NCBI GenBank assembly: GCA_004352715.1
Contig: SCFE01000089.1
Span: forward strand, 334,986 to 398,985
DNA from: Hofstenia miamia
Lineage: Eukaryota > Xenacoelomorpha > Acoela
Reading direction: 5' to 3'
DNA: 64,000 nt
Shown in pieces: positions 48,512-59,453 of this stretch (the first letter of the stretch is position 1; the number at the start of each line of letters is the position of its first letter). Made by a program: the position numbers and the translations under genes. Under the pieces are notes generated by a model. The model did no database searches and had not been told where the DNA came from. It saw only the letters and a list, made by a program, of their open reading frames with translations.

Positions 48512-51199
48512 AGCAGAATATTCTGTCTCTTTTTTACTGAATCAGATTAATCATCTAAAACTACGGTTAGTGGCCTCCGGGACACAGCTGTCCCAGCAGA
48601 CGAGAGTGAACAAAAAAGTACCACAAATTAAGATTTTAACAGGTTTAACCCCATTGCAATATAAACTTTTGATTATTCATCGGTTAATTTCTGTAATTTT
48701 CATGTATTGTTTTGTTATGTAAATACAATGGTACATATGATTCAATGCAAATCACTACCTATATAATAAATATTAGATACATCGGATAAATCTAGAAATG
48801 AAAATAGGAAACATCACTGTAATAGCGGGACACCAGTGTCCTCTTACTGTCAAATGGTTGTCAACGTTTTTTTGCTGCATCAAATGCTGGAATATATTAT
48901 GAGGGGTCAGAAATATATATTGAAAGTATACAAAAATATGATAGGTTTTTTAATAATAAACAAGTCGTTAAACTTTTCTTTGTTTTGTGTAACATCAATG
49001 CACATTTTCCAACCACGGCCACTCTTCAGTGGCCGTGGTCCATCACATGGTTTTTGACATATAAACGTCAGTGAATTATTTTTAGGATACACACCGCTTT
49101 AATTATTAAGATTGTGATCAGCATTGCAATGTTTTCAAATTTATTAATCCTTCTATTGCTTTGGCTTGTACGATATCTACATGTTATCAGTTTTTCAATT
49201 TGAGTGAGTAAATAGATTTTCAAACATTGCATCACTTCTATTGTTGAATAATAGACTTTTACACTTGGTATTAGTTAACGCTTGCAAATTATTATTTTGT
49301 ACAAATTAACGCGTTGGACAAGTTTTCACATTCCTTATTTACCAGTCTGCTGTTTCCCACGTAATCATTAGCTATCAAATCACAGATTTTGTGACGCCTC
49401 TAGCGATGATGGAAATTCTTTTCTAATAAAAAATGCTTTTAGTCAGATATAGTTTGATTCACTACATCTCTTTTAATTTAGTGCTTCTTCCAACATTACC
49501 AGAGCACGTGCAAATCAAATCTGATGCTTATAAAGAAAACACTGAAACAAATATTTGTTTAAATCCAGTTAGCGTAAGTTTTTACTATATTTTAAATTTA
49601 ATGTTAATTTAATGTCGGTATTTACATCTCCCTATTATTTTTAATATTCTTTGTAATTGAGAATTTCCGCCTGTATTATATCATTGTTGCAGAAGGCCAT
49701 TTAATAAATGTAAAGATCGTTGCCTATAATTGCATCTTGAAGCCATCTGCCGTTAATGTGTACGGGTAATAAATTTTTAATTATCACACTAAATTCCACA
49801 ATACAATGCGGTTTTTGTATTACTATATTTATCCTTGGTATTAACCTGTTTATCAAATAATTGATTAATATGCGCAAAAATTCAGAAATATGTTGGGTTC
49901 TCGATCTGAGTGTGGAATTTTTCTTTGCACTCCGGCCATTTACAAAAATCAGCAATTGTTGGTTTTTCGGATCAAAGCTGGTGGAAAACGCATAGTTACA
50001 GGTCATAAGCGGGTCGTTGTTCAATAAATTTTTAGAATTTTTAGTAACTATCTTTTCTGTTCATGTTCTTTTTTAAAAATATATATTTTTTATTTGTATT
50101 TAGGAGGTGATGGCCTCTTTCGCTTCCTTATATTTACTTCTATGCATCTTTTACTATGACATTTAGTTTTACAAATGCTTTTAAATCGTATAAAAAGGCA
50201 TTTGAAAGCGTAGTATTGATTTGTTTGATGTTTTAGAGTAATTAATAACAATTTCCTTTATTAAATATCTCTTCCCAAAGTCAATAACCGGTTTCGGGTA
50301 GCGTCCGGTGAAATGAAAAATTCAGTGTTGTTTCCGTTTGGTTTTGTTTGATATCATTCAAAATATAGCGGTGTCAGCGTCTATGAAAAATCACTAGATT
50401 ATTTGGTATAACAGTCATTAACAAGTTTGTAATCACCATTTATGACAATATATATTTATGATAATTCAAAATATTTTCCACAATGATGAATTTCTTCATT
50501 TTGATTTCCATTTTTTTTAATTTTTTTTTATCTAAAGTTCTGCTTTTCTCTTTTGACCTGCGTAGGTGTACTCTAAAATATAATTGAGTTTTCAGTGTAC
50601 TTTAATTCAAAAGGCTCTAGCAAAAGTTTCAGAAATATCTATGTGAACATTTTGAAGAAACACCATTACATTGATGATATCTAAATCTAATTTTCTTTCG
50701 TGATTTTATCAATATTTGCAGGTAAATATTTTGAAGCATATTCGTATATTTTAATGAAAATGCGTGCAAATATTAAATTTTGCGTGCTAAATACAATTAG
50801 TTTGATGGAATTTAGGCCCCGCGCAAAAGATGCAACTTTTGTTGCTAACCTAATTATAGTGCGCATTGTGATAGGGTAATTTGAAATAATGTAAATTCCT
50901 CCAATGTGGTTTCTAAGCATAATTGGTTTCGCAACAAAAGTTGTATCGTTTGTGTCCTACCCTAGTTATACTGGAAATTAATACAGGTATATTCTAGGGT
51001 GCTTCTGAACAAGGGCAAGTGAGAAAAACAAAACATTTGATAAGAAAATTCATAAAAAATTGTATTCAGAATGAAAAAATGTATGATTGTGGAGAAATTA
51101 GTAATTTTAATGTCTCCTGAATTATAAAATATTTTGATGAATGGTGTTTACAAACTATTGTCCATGACTGTGTATGCGAAATATATATATATATATATA
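48512..51199. other. AT-rich non-coding DNA between Harbinger-like element and mariner 2
   Basis: Apart from the hairpin at 49,012-49,039 and a TA run at 51,181-51,199, no gene or repeat boundary was recognised. Confidence 0.4.
49012..49039. repeat. Perfect 12-bp hairpin
   Basis: ACCACGGCCACT, four-base loop CTTC, then AGTGGCCGTGGT. A GC-rich stem in AT-rich surroundings. It may be the tip of an old foldback element. No gene lies next to it. Confidence 0.7.
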
Positions 51200-52466
51200 C
51201 AGGGTGTCTCAAAAAAATTTACTCACTCTTAGAATTATGAGAAAACCTTTATTTATGATAATTACAAGTGTACTCAGTCTTTTTTTGTGCTGGAGATAGC
51301 CTGAATTACTGAAGTTTCGAAGAAAGAAAGTTTGTCCTGAAATGCTATGGAAAGACCGAAAACGCCACTGAAGTGCAACGCCGGTTCGCAAATCAATTTG
51401 CAAAACCGCCACCCACTCGTCGGACCATTGCGCGAATCAGAGACAAATTTGTAGCAGATGGAACCGTTCAGAATATCAACAAAAAACTTTCAGGACGACT
51501 ACGGACATCTACGTCCCCTGGAAAAGACCTACAAGTGCAGTAAACACTTCTTCGATCACCACGGAAATCACTTCGCCAAACTCCTCGGGAAACCCACATC
51601 TCAAAAGATAGCGTAAACCGCATCATGAAGCGTCTGCATTAGAAATGCTACTTTCCAAGGCTGTGTCAAGCTCTCAACGAAAACGATCCTGACCGGAGAG
51701 TCGAATTTTTGAATGGTACCTTGCAAAATGTGCAGACGTTGTCGAGTTTGCACACAAAACTGTGGGAGCGATGAAGCAACCTTCAAATTAAACGGTACCA
51801 TAATTGCACGTACTGGTGTCCTGCAAATCCTCACGTAACAATTGAACGCCGCCATGTAAACTTACCAGGAGTAACAGTGTGGTGTGGAATATCCGCATTG
51901 GGTATCACAGGACCTTTCTTTTTCAACGAAACTGTCAATGGTGAGAGCTACCTCAACTTGCTTCAAGAATTTGTTGCTCCACGAATTACAGAGATATTTG
52001 GTGAAGATAGCGAAATTTACTCTCGGCAAGATGGAGCACCTCCCCACTACCATCGCGATGTACGAGCTTACCTTGATGCAGTGTTTCCTGACACGTGGAT
52101 TAGACGAACGGGCCCCATTGAATACCCTGCGTGTTCCCTATACCTAACACCCATGGACTTTTTTATGGGTATAATTGAAATAGAACGTTTATGGCAACAA
52201 ACCAAGGACAATTGATGCATTGAAATTGGAAATTGAAAGACAATGTTGTGATATTCCTAATGACATGCTTCGCGACGTTTGCGAATCCCTCGGTGCGCGT
52301 TATCAGCGTTGTCTGGACAATAATGGTCATCAATTTCAACATTCGCAAACATGATTCTTCAAACACATTGGTCTCATGTATTCGATGCTATTTCATTTCG
52401 CTCTATGTCCATAAATAAAGGCTTTCTCATAATTCTAAGAGTGAGTACATTTTTTGTGACACCCTG
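51200..52466 (+). mobile_element. Tc1/mariner element 2 (DD41D type), 1,267 bp
   Basis: Flanked by TA within (TA)n runs (51,198-51,199 and 52,467-52,468). Inverted ends of about 60 bp: left CAGGGTGTCTCAAAAAAATT, right in reverse CAGGGTGTCACAAAAAATGT, both followed by ACTCACTCTTAGAATTATGA and an ATAAATAAAGG-type tail. The ends are better conserved than those of element 1. The transposase is on the plus strand. Confidence 0.92.
51300..52380 (+). pseudogene. DD41D mariner transposase, second copy (broken)
   Basis: N-terminal helix-turn-helix region near 51,375-51,500 (PPTRRTIARIRDKFVADGT), followed by LRSPRKSLRQTP and DSVNRIMKRL in other frames. Catalytic part: [11 protein letters not shown] near 51,770 (first Asp, out of frame with what follows), then the longest open piece 51,877-52,215 with [17 protein letters not shown] (second Asp) and LTPMDFF (third Asp). 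The spacing between second and third Asp is 41 residues, as in element 1. Frameshifts and stops separate the parts, so the enzyme is not made. The C-terminal remnant reaches about 52,350. Confidence 0.85.
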
Positions 52467-52865
52467 TATATATATATATATATATGTGTGTGTGTATATT
52501 TTTGTGTGTGTCAGTTTATCCTATTTTTTATACCGCGCCATTGTGTCCAGCATCTTGGATTTACATTGCAAATTTTGTGAAAAATAAGTTAACTCATGCT
52601 CGCCTCTTGAATTTTTATAATAAACTTGACTTAAGTTTGATAAATTTGCCTATTTTTGCCATAGAGTACACAACCAATTATAAAATACTGATTGATTTTA
52701 TGTGGTATCGTTTTGTATTTTTTTTGTATCAGTATACCACAAATAACTAAGAATACAAAATTAATTTTTTCAAAATACAACGATATTTTAAAATAAATGC
52801 AAATTATGTACAGCAGGGAACTTTGATGTAAGAAAATTACTTTTACAATCTCGAAAATTGCAGTT

Positions 52866-52972
52866 TTTTGTTTCAGTATTTCTCAACTCATGAGTGCTTT
52901 TGCCCCACTTTTGCAAGGTGGGTACTTTGATCTGTCCATGGGTTGACCCGTTTCATTTCCATCTCTGGTAGA
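52866..52972 (-). repeat. Solo end of the CAGAGATGG hAT-like family
   Basis: In reverse, starts CAGAGATGGAAATGAAACGG and continues with CAACCCATGG, GTACCCACC and GTGGGGCAAAAGCACT, all alignable with the left margin of the element at 39,812. The partner end was not located, so this is a truncated copy. Confidence 0.6.
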
Positions 52973-53525
52973 AAGATGATTGCATCCACAACAATTCCAG
53001 TCAATTCCTTATGAATCGCTAGTCAAGTCTTATTGCGAGGACATTATCTAGCCACAACTTTTTTCTAACTTTTTTCTTTTTTAGCTTTGTGTTATCACCA
53101 ACTTTTGGGTTTTCTCTGCATTCTATTTAGAGCTTTGCGGGAGTTAAAATCTTTGTACCGTGGTTAAAATTTAGTCTCGGTATTTAGCGGGGGTCCCGGT
53201 AATATAAAATCAATATATATGTCCAGCAACAAGTTTAAAAGGCGCAAATTTAATGTTATAATGCGCTACATTATGTCCATAATGGCCATTGTGTAAAATA
53301 CGGTTAATGATGGTAAAATGTACCTAGAATGCACGTGGTAATAGCAATTTAATAAAGTGATGTCAAATATTTAGTAAAGTAAATACAAATTACAAGCTGG
53401 AATAAATGAGAAATTGTGCAGATATCACAAGCAATTCATTAGGTTGTATAATGATTTTGAAAGATTCAGAAACAAATTTTAAAATAATTAGTTTTGTTTG
53501 TTTTTCAATACAACACGCTTTGTTA

Positions 53526-53790
53526 GGCTACGGTTAGACTAGTGATTGGTTAAAAATGCACGTCTAACCATCCAAGATAATTAGCGATGTGACGATCGCG
53601 AAGAAATCAAAGTCTACGGTTAGACTACGTGATTCGTAGCAAGAAAAGTTCCAAAATAACGTGAAATCGCTAATTATCTTGGTGGTTAGATGTACGATTT
53701 TACCAAAATACGGTAGATCACACAGTCTAACCATAGCCGAATGCGCACGATTTTTTGTGTTCGTCACATCGCTAATTATCTCGGGTGGTT
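53526..53790. repeat. Foldback-like element with nested inverted repeats
   Basis: CTAACCATCCAAGATAATTA at about 53,565 recurs in reverse near 53,670-53,690 and again near 53,765-53,790. GGCTACGGTTAGACT at 53,526 recurs in reverse near 53,720-53,738. Probably one non-autonomous element inserted in, or rearranged with, another copy of its own family. No coding content. Confidence 0.6.
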
Positions 53791-54800
53791 AGTTTCAATT
53801 AATTTCTAATAAAATTCTGAAATTTATTTATTATAATGCATGCAAAGCTCAAAATAAATATTTATATAGTTATAGGCAATAAATTCAATAAACTTCAATA
53901 TTTGTATTTAATGAACATTTCTTGTTTAATGAACCATCGGTTTTAGGTATATATAGTATTGAAGAATTGGGCGATTTCTAGTTATCATTGCATATAGTCC
54001 ACATAATATAGGGCCTTTTTTCGGTACTTAACGAAAAATTTCCCTGTTCTATTACTTTCTGTTGTACAATTAGAAAATTCATTGGATTAATTATTTTTGC
54101 TGAGATCTACTTAAAGCAAAAGTATTGGTTAGTTTTTATTGTGATTGTTTAATATTTTTTATTAAGATTGCATCAGACGAATGTTTAAAAGGATCTTATT
54201 TCTTGTAATGGCATCATGCATTTGTGTGGAACTTAGTTTTTTATGAACACTTTGGTTTCTCTTTTAGAATCATTTGATTTTAAAAGAAGTTTTCATAATT
54301 CCGTATGTAAAAGAGTATAGGGATTTTTTTTAATTAACTGAACTATGTGTCTTCGGAATTTTGGGCCCCTGTCTCATTTAGGCGTCCTATTGGATATGGT
54401 CCCAGTTTAATAATACTTATTAATATAGTCATCTTTTTGGTCTATTGTGAACGTAGAATGACTATCGCATGTTATTCTCGAAGTCTGTTTTATCATATTT
54501 AATTGTTATGCGAACAAAGTTGTTCGCTGCTTTGAGTAGATGTAAACTGATAAATGTCAAATGCTCTAGCAAACATTTTGAGCAAGACGGGTATGCATTG
54601 TTAGATCTTAAAACTGAAATTTAACTGTTACTGAATTAATACTATCTGGAATAGACAAAAAAATATTCATCAACTGAAACTGATGATAAACATGTTGTAT
54701 TGATTGTTTATTATGCACGTTACGTGATCATTTTTGTTGCTACACCAACATACTGTTAACTGAAATTTAACTGAACTGAAAAGATTTTGATTGGTCATGT
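53791..54800. other. AT-rich non-coding DNA
   Basis: No gene or repeat boundary recognised. Confidence 0.4.
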
Positions 54801-54808
54801 GTAACTAT

Positions 54809-55255
54809 TAGAGCTGTACGCCGCCGCCGTCGCGTTTTAGGTCACGCCGCTGCCATAGGATTTGAAAAACGGCGTAAGAACGGCGTGGCGGACAACTGAA
54901 GCAGTGATCTTTTATAGCCATTCGTTTATATTTGATTTTGATTTCAGATCTATATTGACATGGTACAAAAATGCTACATGCTTTAGCTTATCACAGATAA
55001 GAAAAGTGCTGTGTTCAAATAAATACTTTGGTGTTTTATTTGAAGACGGAGTTAAGGATGAGAACCATTATTGCAAGCCATGCTTTGATAAAGTTGAGAA
55101 TAAAAATGATATTGCTATTTCAAGGTTTTTCGGTACAAAATTAGCGTTTCAACGGGAAGCCTTCGAGGTCATCTATTGGATAATTATAAAATAAATTATT
55201 TTTTCACGCCCTGCCACGCTGTCGCCGACGAAAATTTGACCGGCGTACAGCTCTA
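54809..55255. mobile_element. hAT-like non-autonomous element, 447 bp
   Basis: Inverted ends TAGAGCTGTACGCCG at both termini (15 of 15). Flanks GTAACTAT (54,801-54,808) and GTAACTAA (55,256-55,263) match at seven of eight positions, the 8-bp target duplication of hAT. The plus-strand open frame 54,862-55,194 (110 codons) fills most of the inside and contains HYCKPCF, possibly the remnant of a BED-type zinc finger of a hAT transposase; this last point is weak. Confidence 0.8.
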
Positions 55256-55490
55256 GTAACTAACGTAGGACCCTGCGTGTTGGGATATGATTTGTTCAAG
55301 TCGAGTCGGGTCTGTCATTTAGAATTCGAGTCGAATCGGACTTTGAATCCTGACTTTTGTCTAAGCACATAGGCCTTTCAATATATTAAATGTTGAGTTT
55401 ACTAGTAAATTATACACAGTTTTAACCAATATGAAATGTACATTTATATTTGGCTTGAAATTAGTATGTAAAAATTATAGTATAGCATGG

Positions 55491-56041
55491 CAGAGATGGA
55501 CACCTGCCGGGCTAGCAAACGGGCCGGGTCCAAAATTTACGAAATTACGGACAAAAAACTTACTGAATATTATGAGTTGTAACAAGCTTGTAAATATAAT
55601 TAAATTTTACGCCTATCTCATGCTGCATCCACCTCTTTCAGCAACCATTTACATTTTTGGAAATTCAATAGAAGCACATATTCAACTTTGTGTAAAGTTG
55701 CACTGAAGATGTATGCCACCCAAGCAACTTCTGCTGTCAGAAAGAGACATTAGCCAAATTCGATTTAGTGCTACAGGTAAGACTGGACCCGAGACAATTA
55801 GTGACAGCGAACTTTTAAACTGCTGCTATAGAGCAAACCTAATAAAATTTTTCTGTTTTTATATTTAGTTGCGTTGTTCTAGAATAAACAAAAAATCAGC
55901 AAAAAAGTTAATGTTTTGAAATTGATCAATAAATATTGACGGGCCGAATACGGGCTCCAAAAATTTCAACGCCTGCCGAAAACTGGCTTGAAATAGTTCT
56001 TGACGAGCCCACTTGAAATTTCCAGTCCGTGCCCAACTCTG
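55491..56041. mobile_element. hAT-like non-autonomous element, 551 bp
   Basis: The left end is CAGAGATGGACACCTG, the right end in reverse CAGAGTTGGGCACGGA, an imperfect pair of the YARNG type. Flanks TAGCATGG (55,483-55,490) and TAGCATAG (56,042-56,049) match at seven of eight positions. GC-rich margins with GGGCCGGG and GGGCCGAA, AT-rich interior, no transposase. Confidence 0.75.
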
Positions 56042-56107
56042 TAGCATAGTATACATAGTATTGTATAGTATATTAATCAATTCATTTCAAGAAAACAAAG
56101 TCTGTAA

Positions 56108-56795
56108 AGCCCATGCTACACGAAAAACTTTTTTCGCCGAGTTTTGTCGTCCGAACGAAAAACTTTTGTCGCCAACTTTTGTTGTTGATTTGGTATGTTA
56201 CACAAACAACTTTAGTCATTTAATTAGTTTTAGACAAAAGCTGGGGAGGGATGCTACACGAACGATTTTAGTTAGCGACAAAAATTGGTGATAAAAGTTG
56301 TTCGTGTAGCATAGTGTTACATCAACTTTTTATATTTCATTTACTTCATTATAAAATATTTAAGAAAGAATTACAAGAATATCGGAATGTGCAGAAATAT
56401 TTAAAATAAGAAATATTAATATTGCTAATTTACATAACAGTTGAACTAAAATATTAAGATATTTTTCAATATTAAATTACTGGAATATGCAGTAAGCTAT
56501 TTAATACTACATGTATATTTAATGTCTTTATTATGAAATAAAAAATGTAATAACTTCCTCATACTGATTGCACATATTCATCCCTCTAAGAACTATCTAA
56601 ATTAATGAAACCACATTAAAAATATGATTGTTATTGTAGAATCACTGGGGTGTGATTCTAGTGAACACAAAGAGAATACAGTTCAAACTACTTCATAAGT
56701 ATAGCAGGCATTTCACTAAAGCATGGAGATGTCAATAGTGTGGTCACTTGAAGATCTTATTAAAGCAGAATTCAATATTTATTTATGTGGGAAAT

Positions 56796-56841
<46 letters not shown>

Positions 56842-56904
56842 ATTTCCCACATAAATAAATATTGAATTCTGCTTTAATAAGATCTTCNNNNNNNNNNNNN
56901 NNNN

Positions 56905-56935
<31 letters not shown>

Positions 56936-57580
56936 GGGCTTTGGATGCAAAATTTTAAAATATCTACAAGGCACTGGATACAAAAAATGTAATAACTTCC
57001 TCATACTGATTGCACATATTCATCCCTCTAACTATCCCCCTATCTAAATTAATGAAATCACATTAAAAACACGATTGTTATTGAACTATCGCGGCCTACA
57101 GCATGGTATGTAACTTGCGTCGATGCGTATTTTCATTGGAGAGCAGATTATCACTGTGCACGCAAGTATTCAAAAGAAATGCCTACATTGTGATATGTGT
57201 TTATTTTAACAGAAATGTTCAAATCATGATTATCAATTCTATAAACCTAGCTAATTTTAAATTTTACTGTCCAAAATGAACTCTGAAAACGATTGAAATT
57301 ATAGCTTAAAATTGTTTATTTATCTTTGAAGGTGATAAACTTGGAGAATTATTTCTCCGACAAAAAAGTTGGTCGGAGCACGAACAACTTTTGTCATTTA
57401 ATTACTTCACGACTAAAGTTGGCGAAAGGGGCGCTACACGAACTATTTTTTTGTCCAGTTTTTGTTGGACCGAACGGACAACTTTTGTCGCCAACTTTAG
57501 TTGTGGAAGAGGGTGCTACACGAACGATTTTTGTTGGCCAACAAAAGTTGGCGACAAAAGTTGTTCGTGTAGCATGGGCT
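56108..57580. mobile_element. PIF/Harbinger-like non-autonomous element with multiple internal end motifs
   Basis: Both ends read AGCCCATGCTACACGAA inward (17 of 17), followed by similar AACTTTTGTCGCC tracts. TAA flanks both sides (56,105-56,107 and 57,581-57,583). The end motif GCTACACGAA recurs inside, six copies in all in both orientations (about 56,113, 56,253, 56,297, 57,434, 57,513, 57,560). The middle contains a palindrome, a 17-N gap and a duplicated stretch, so its true length is not certain. Confidence 0.65.
56541..57082. repeat. 138-bp palindrome, gap and duplicated flank
   Basis: 56,750-56,887 is a perfect palindrome centred on (TA)n, ending at 17 N (56,888-56,904). About 100 bp at 56,541-56,640 (AAAAAATGTAATAACTTCCT) recur with small differences at 56,981-57,082. 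Probably an assembly foldback at a microsatellite, or a real cruciform-forming site. Confidence 0.7.
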
Positions 57581-57583
57581 TAA

Positions 57584-59340
57584 CTGTCATTTGAATAGAT
57601 TTATGAAGTTTGTTTACCTACGTGAATGATTAGAAAGTGAAATTTTAATCTTACCTCATCAGGTGAGAGCCTACTAACGTAATATCACGCGATTCCGACA
57701 CTTTGATGCCAGTTAATAGACAATATAGCTCAACCACAATGAGCCATGAACAAAAATTGTGTAGAAATGTTTTTCAATCGGAAAATTACATAAATTTTCT
57801 CATCAATTAAACACGCTATTCAATATCAATTTTACCCAATTTGAGTTGACTCAACACAACTTGAAAGCTGTAAGTGCATAAATTTTGTGTCGAGTAAGAT
57901 CGGGAACAAGAATTAATGCATAAATTTGTTCCTAACAGAAATTGTGTGGGAGGATTTCGCTCCTAAAACGTCCTCACAAGTGAATTTTTTGCCAAATGCA
58001 ATTTCAATTATCTTCATTTTTGGCGAAGTATAATAAGAATTTCTTGTTATAAAAAATATAAATATATGTTAACAATTTTTCCATCTAAAATCATTTTGTA
58101 GATAACACCTTGAAATTTTAAATAAATATTTTACTAACTTTTAGTCATTCAGCATGTTATAAATAAATTTGTTCTTTGAATGAAATTTGTTATTATCTGT
58201 GTTTAATGAAGTACTTGAATGTATTGGCTATGGAATTCTGGGATCTTTAGAATAGAAAAAATAAGAGCAAGACCTTTATGAACGAGTGCATCACAGACCC
58301 TCCTCTATATCCTGAAAAGCTGAGTTAATATTACTGATTTTTAGAAAGAATCTTTCCAAGCGTCGTCCAACGACAAATTTAATTAGTTGTGCCCTTTAAA
58401 GCTAAGAAAAAATATCGTCGTTTTATAACTCGAATTTGAATGTCTCTTTCTGATCAAGGCTCAGGCAACATGGGTTTCCTTTTAGTGGTTGATTCTATTA
58501 TCATATTATAATACAATGAACAATGTTTTTTGATTTAAAATTAATATGCATTTCTATATGAATATAAAGAAGCTCATAAGCATGTAACAAATTTAGTATT
58601 GATTCAACTGCAGCTGAATCCAATAAAGACTAAATATGAAGTTTCGGCTTTTTGCGAGCAAATTTCTGTTAGACACTGTTTTAAAAACTTTTTTCTATTT
58701 TTTTACTATTATAAACGAATAATGCCTGGTAAATAGAATCCTCCAATTTTACTAAAGTTATTAACTTTTTTTCCAATGTGCTTCATTTTACGGTTGCAAT
58801 TATCAATTATACTTCTTTTTTCCAGACTTCAACTCTCTTTGTTTTGAGAGGAAAGTAATGAAACTGTATTCAATAAAAAATTTATATCCAAAATTTTTTG
58901 GTAAAGGGGATCAAAGAATTAGTCACGTGATTTTATAATCCATGTCATGGATACTTATTATATATGGTAGAAATGCGTGTCTATGTAAATGTAGATGTGG
59001 TTTTTTCATTCTCAATATATGCTACGAATTGCACAGTGTTGTTGCAAGTAAGCCGTTGCGTCGAATGATCGTAGTTTGTCTATTAATTTGATTTTACTGC
59101 AGGAAGAAACATGAAATTTGCTTAGCAGGTTTACGTGATCAACTGTCCATAAAAACAATAGGATTATAAGTTACAAACTGAAGTCCGTTTCTGAGATTTC
59201 ATACCATTTTAAAATCATCCTAAGAGAAAGGGTTTTTAAGATTCTCGACATTATTAGATGAGGGGAAAATGTCTATCAAATTTTACAATTTTTGCTTAAG
59301 GTTTAAATCACTATTAGCATTTAGCGTAATTATAACTAAT
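57584..59340. other. AT-rich non-coding DNA
   Basis: No gene or repeat boundary recognised. Confidence 0.4.
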
Positions 59341-59342
59341 TG

Positions 59343-59393
<51 letters not shown>

Positions 59394-59448
59394 AGATAGA
59401 TGATGGATAGATGGATAGATAGATAGATAAATAGATAGATAGATAGAT
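59341..59448. repeat. (TA)n followed by (GATA)n microsatellite
   Basis: About 22 TA units pass into GATA/GATG units up to the start of the LINE relic. Confidence 0.95.
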
Positions 59449-59453
59449 ATCAT

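Noticed and set aside
57326-57594. Overlapping plus-strand ORFs with repeated sequence
   Set aside because: They translate the repeated end motifs of the Harbinger-like element in two frames.
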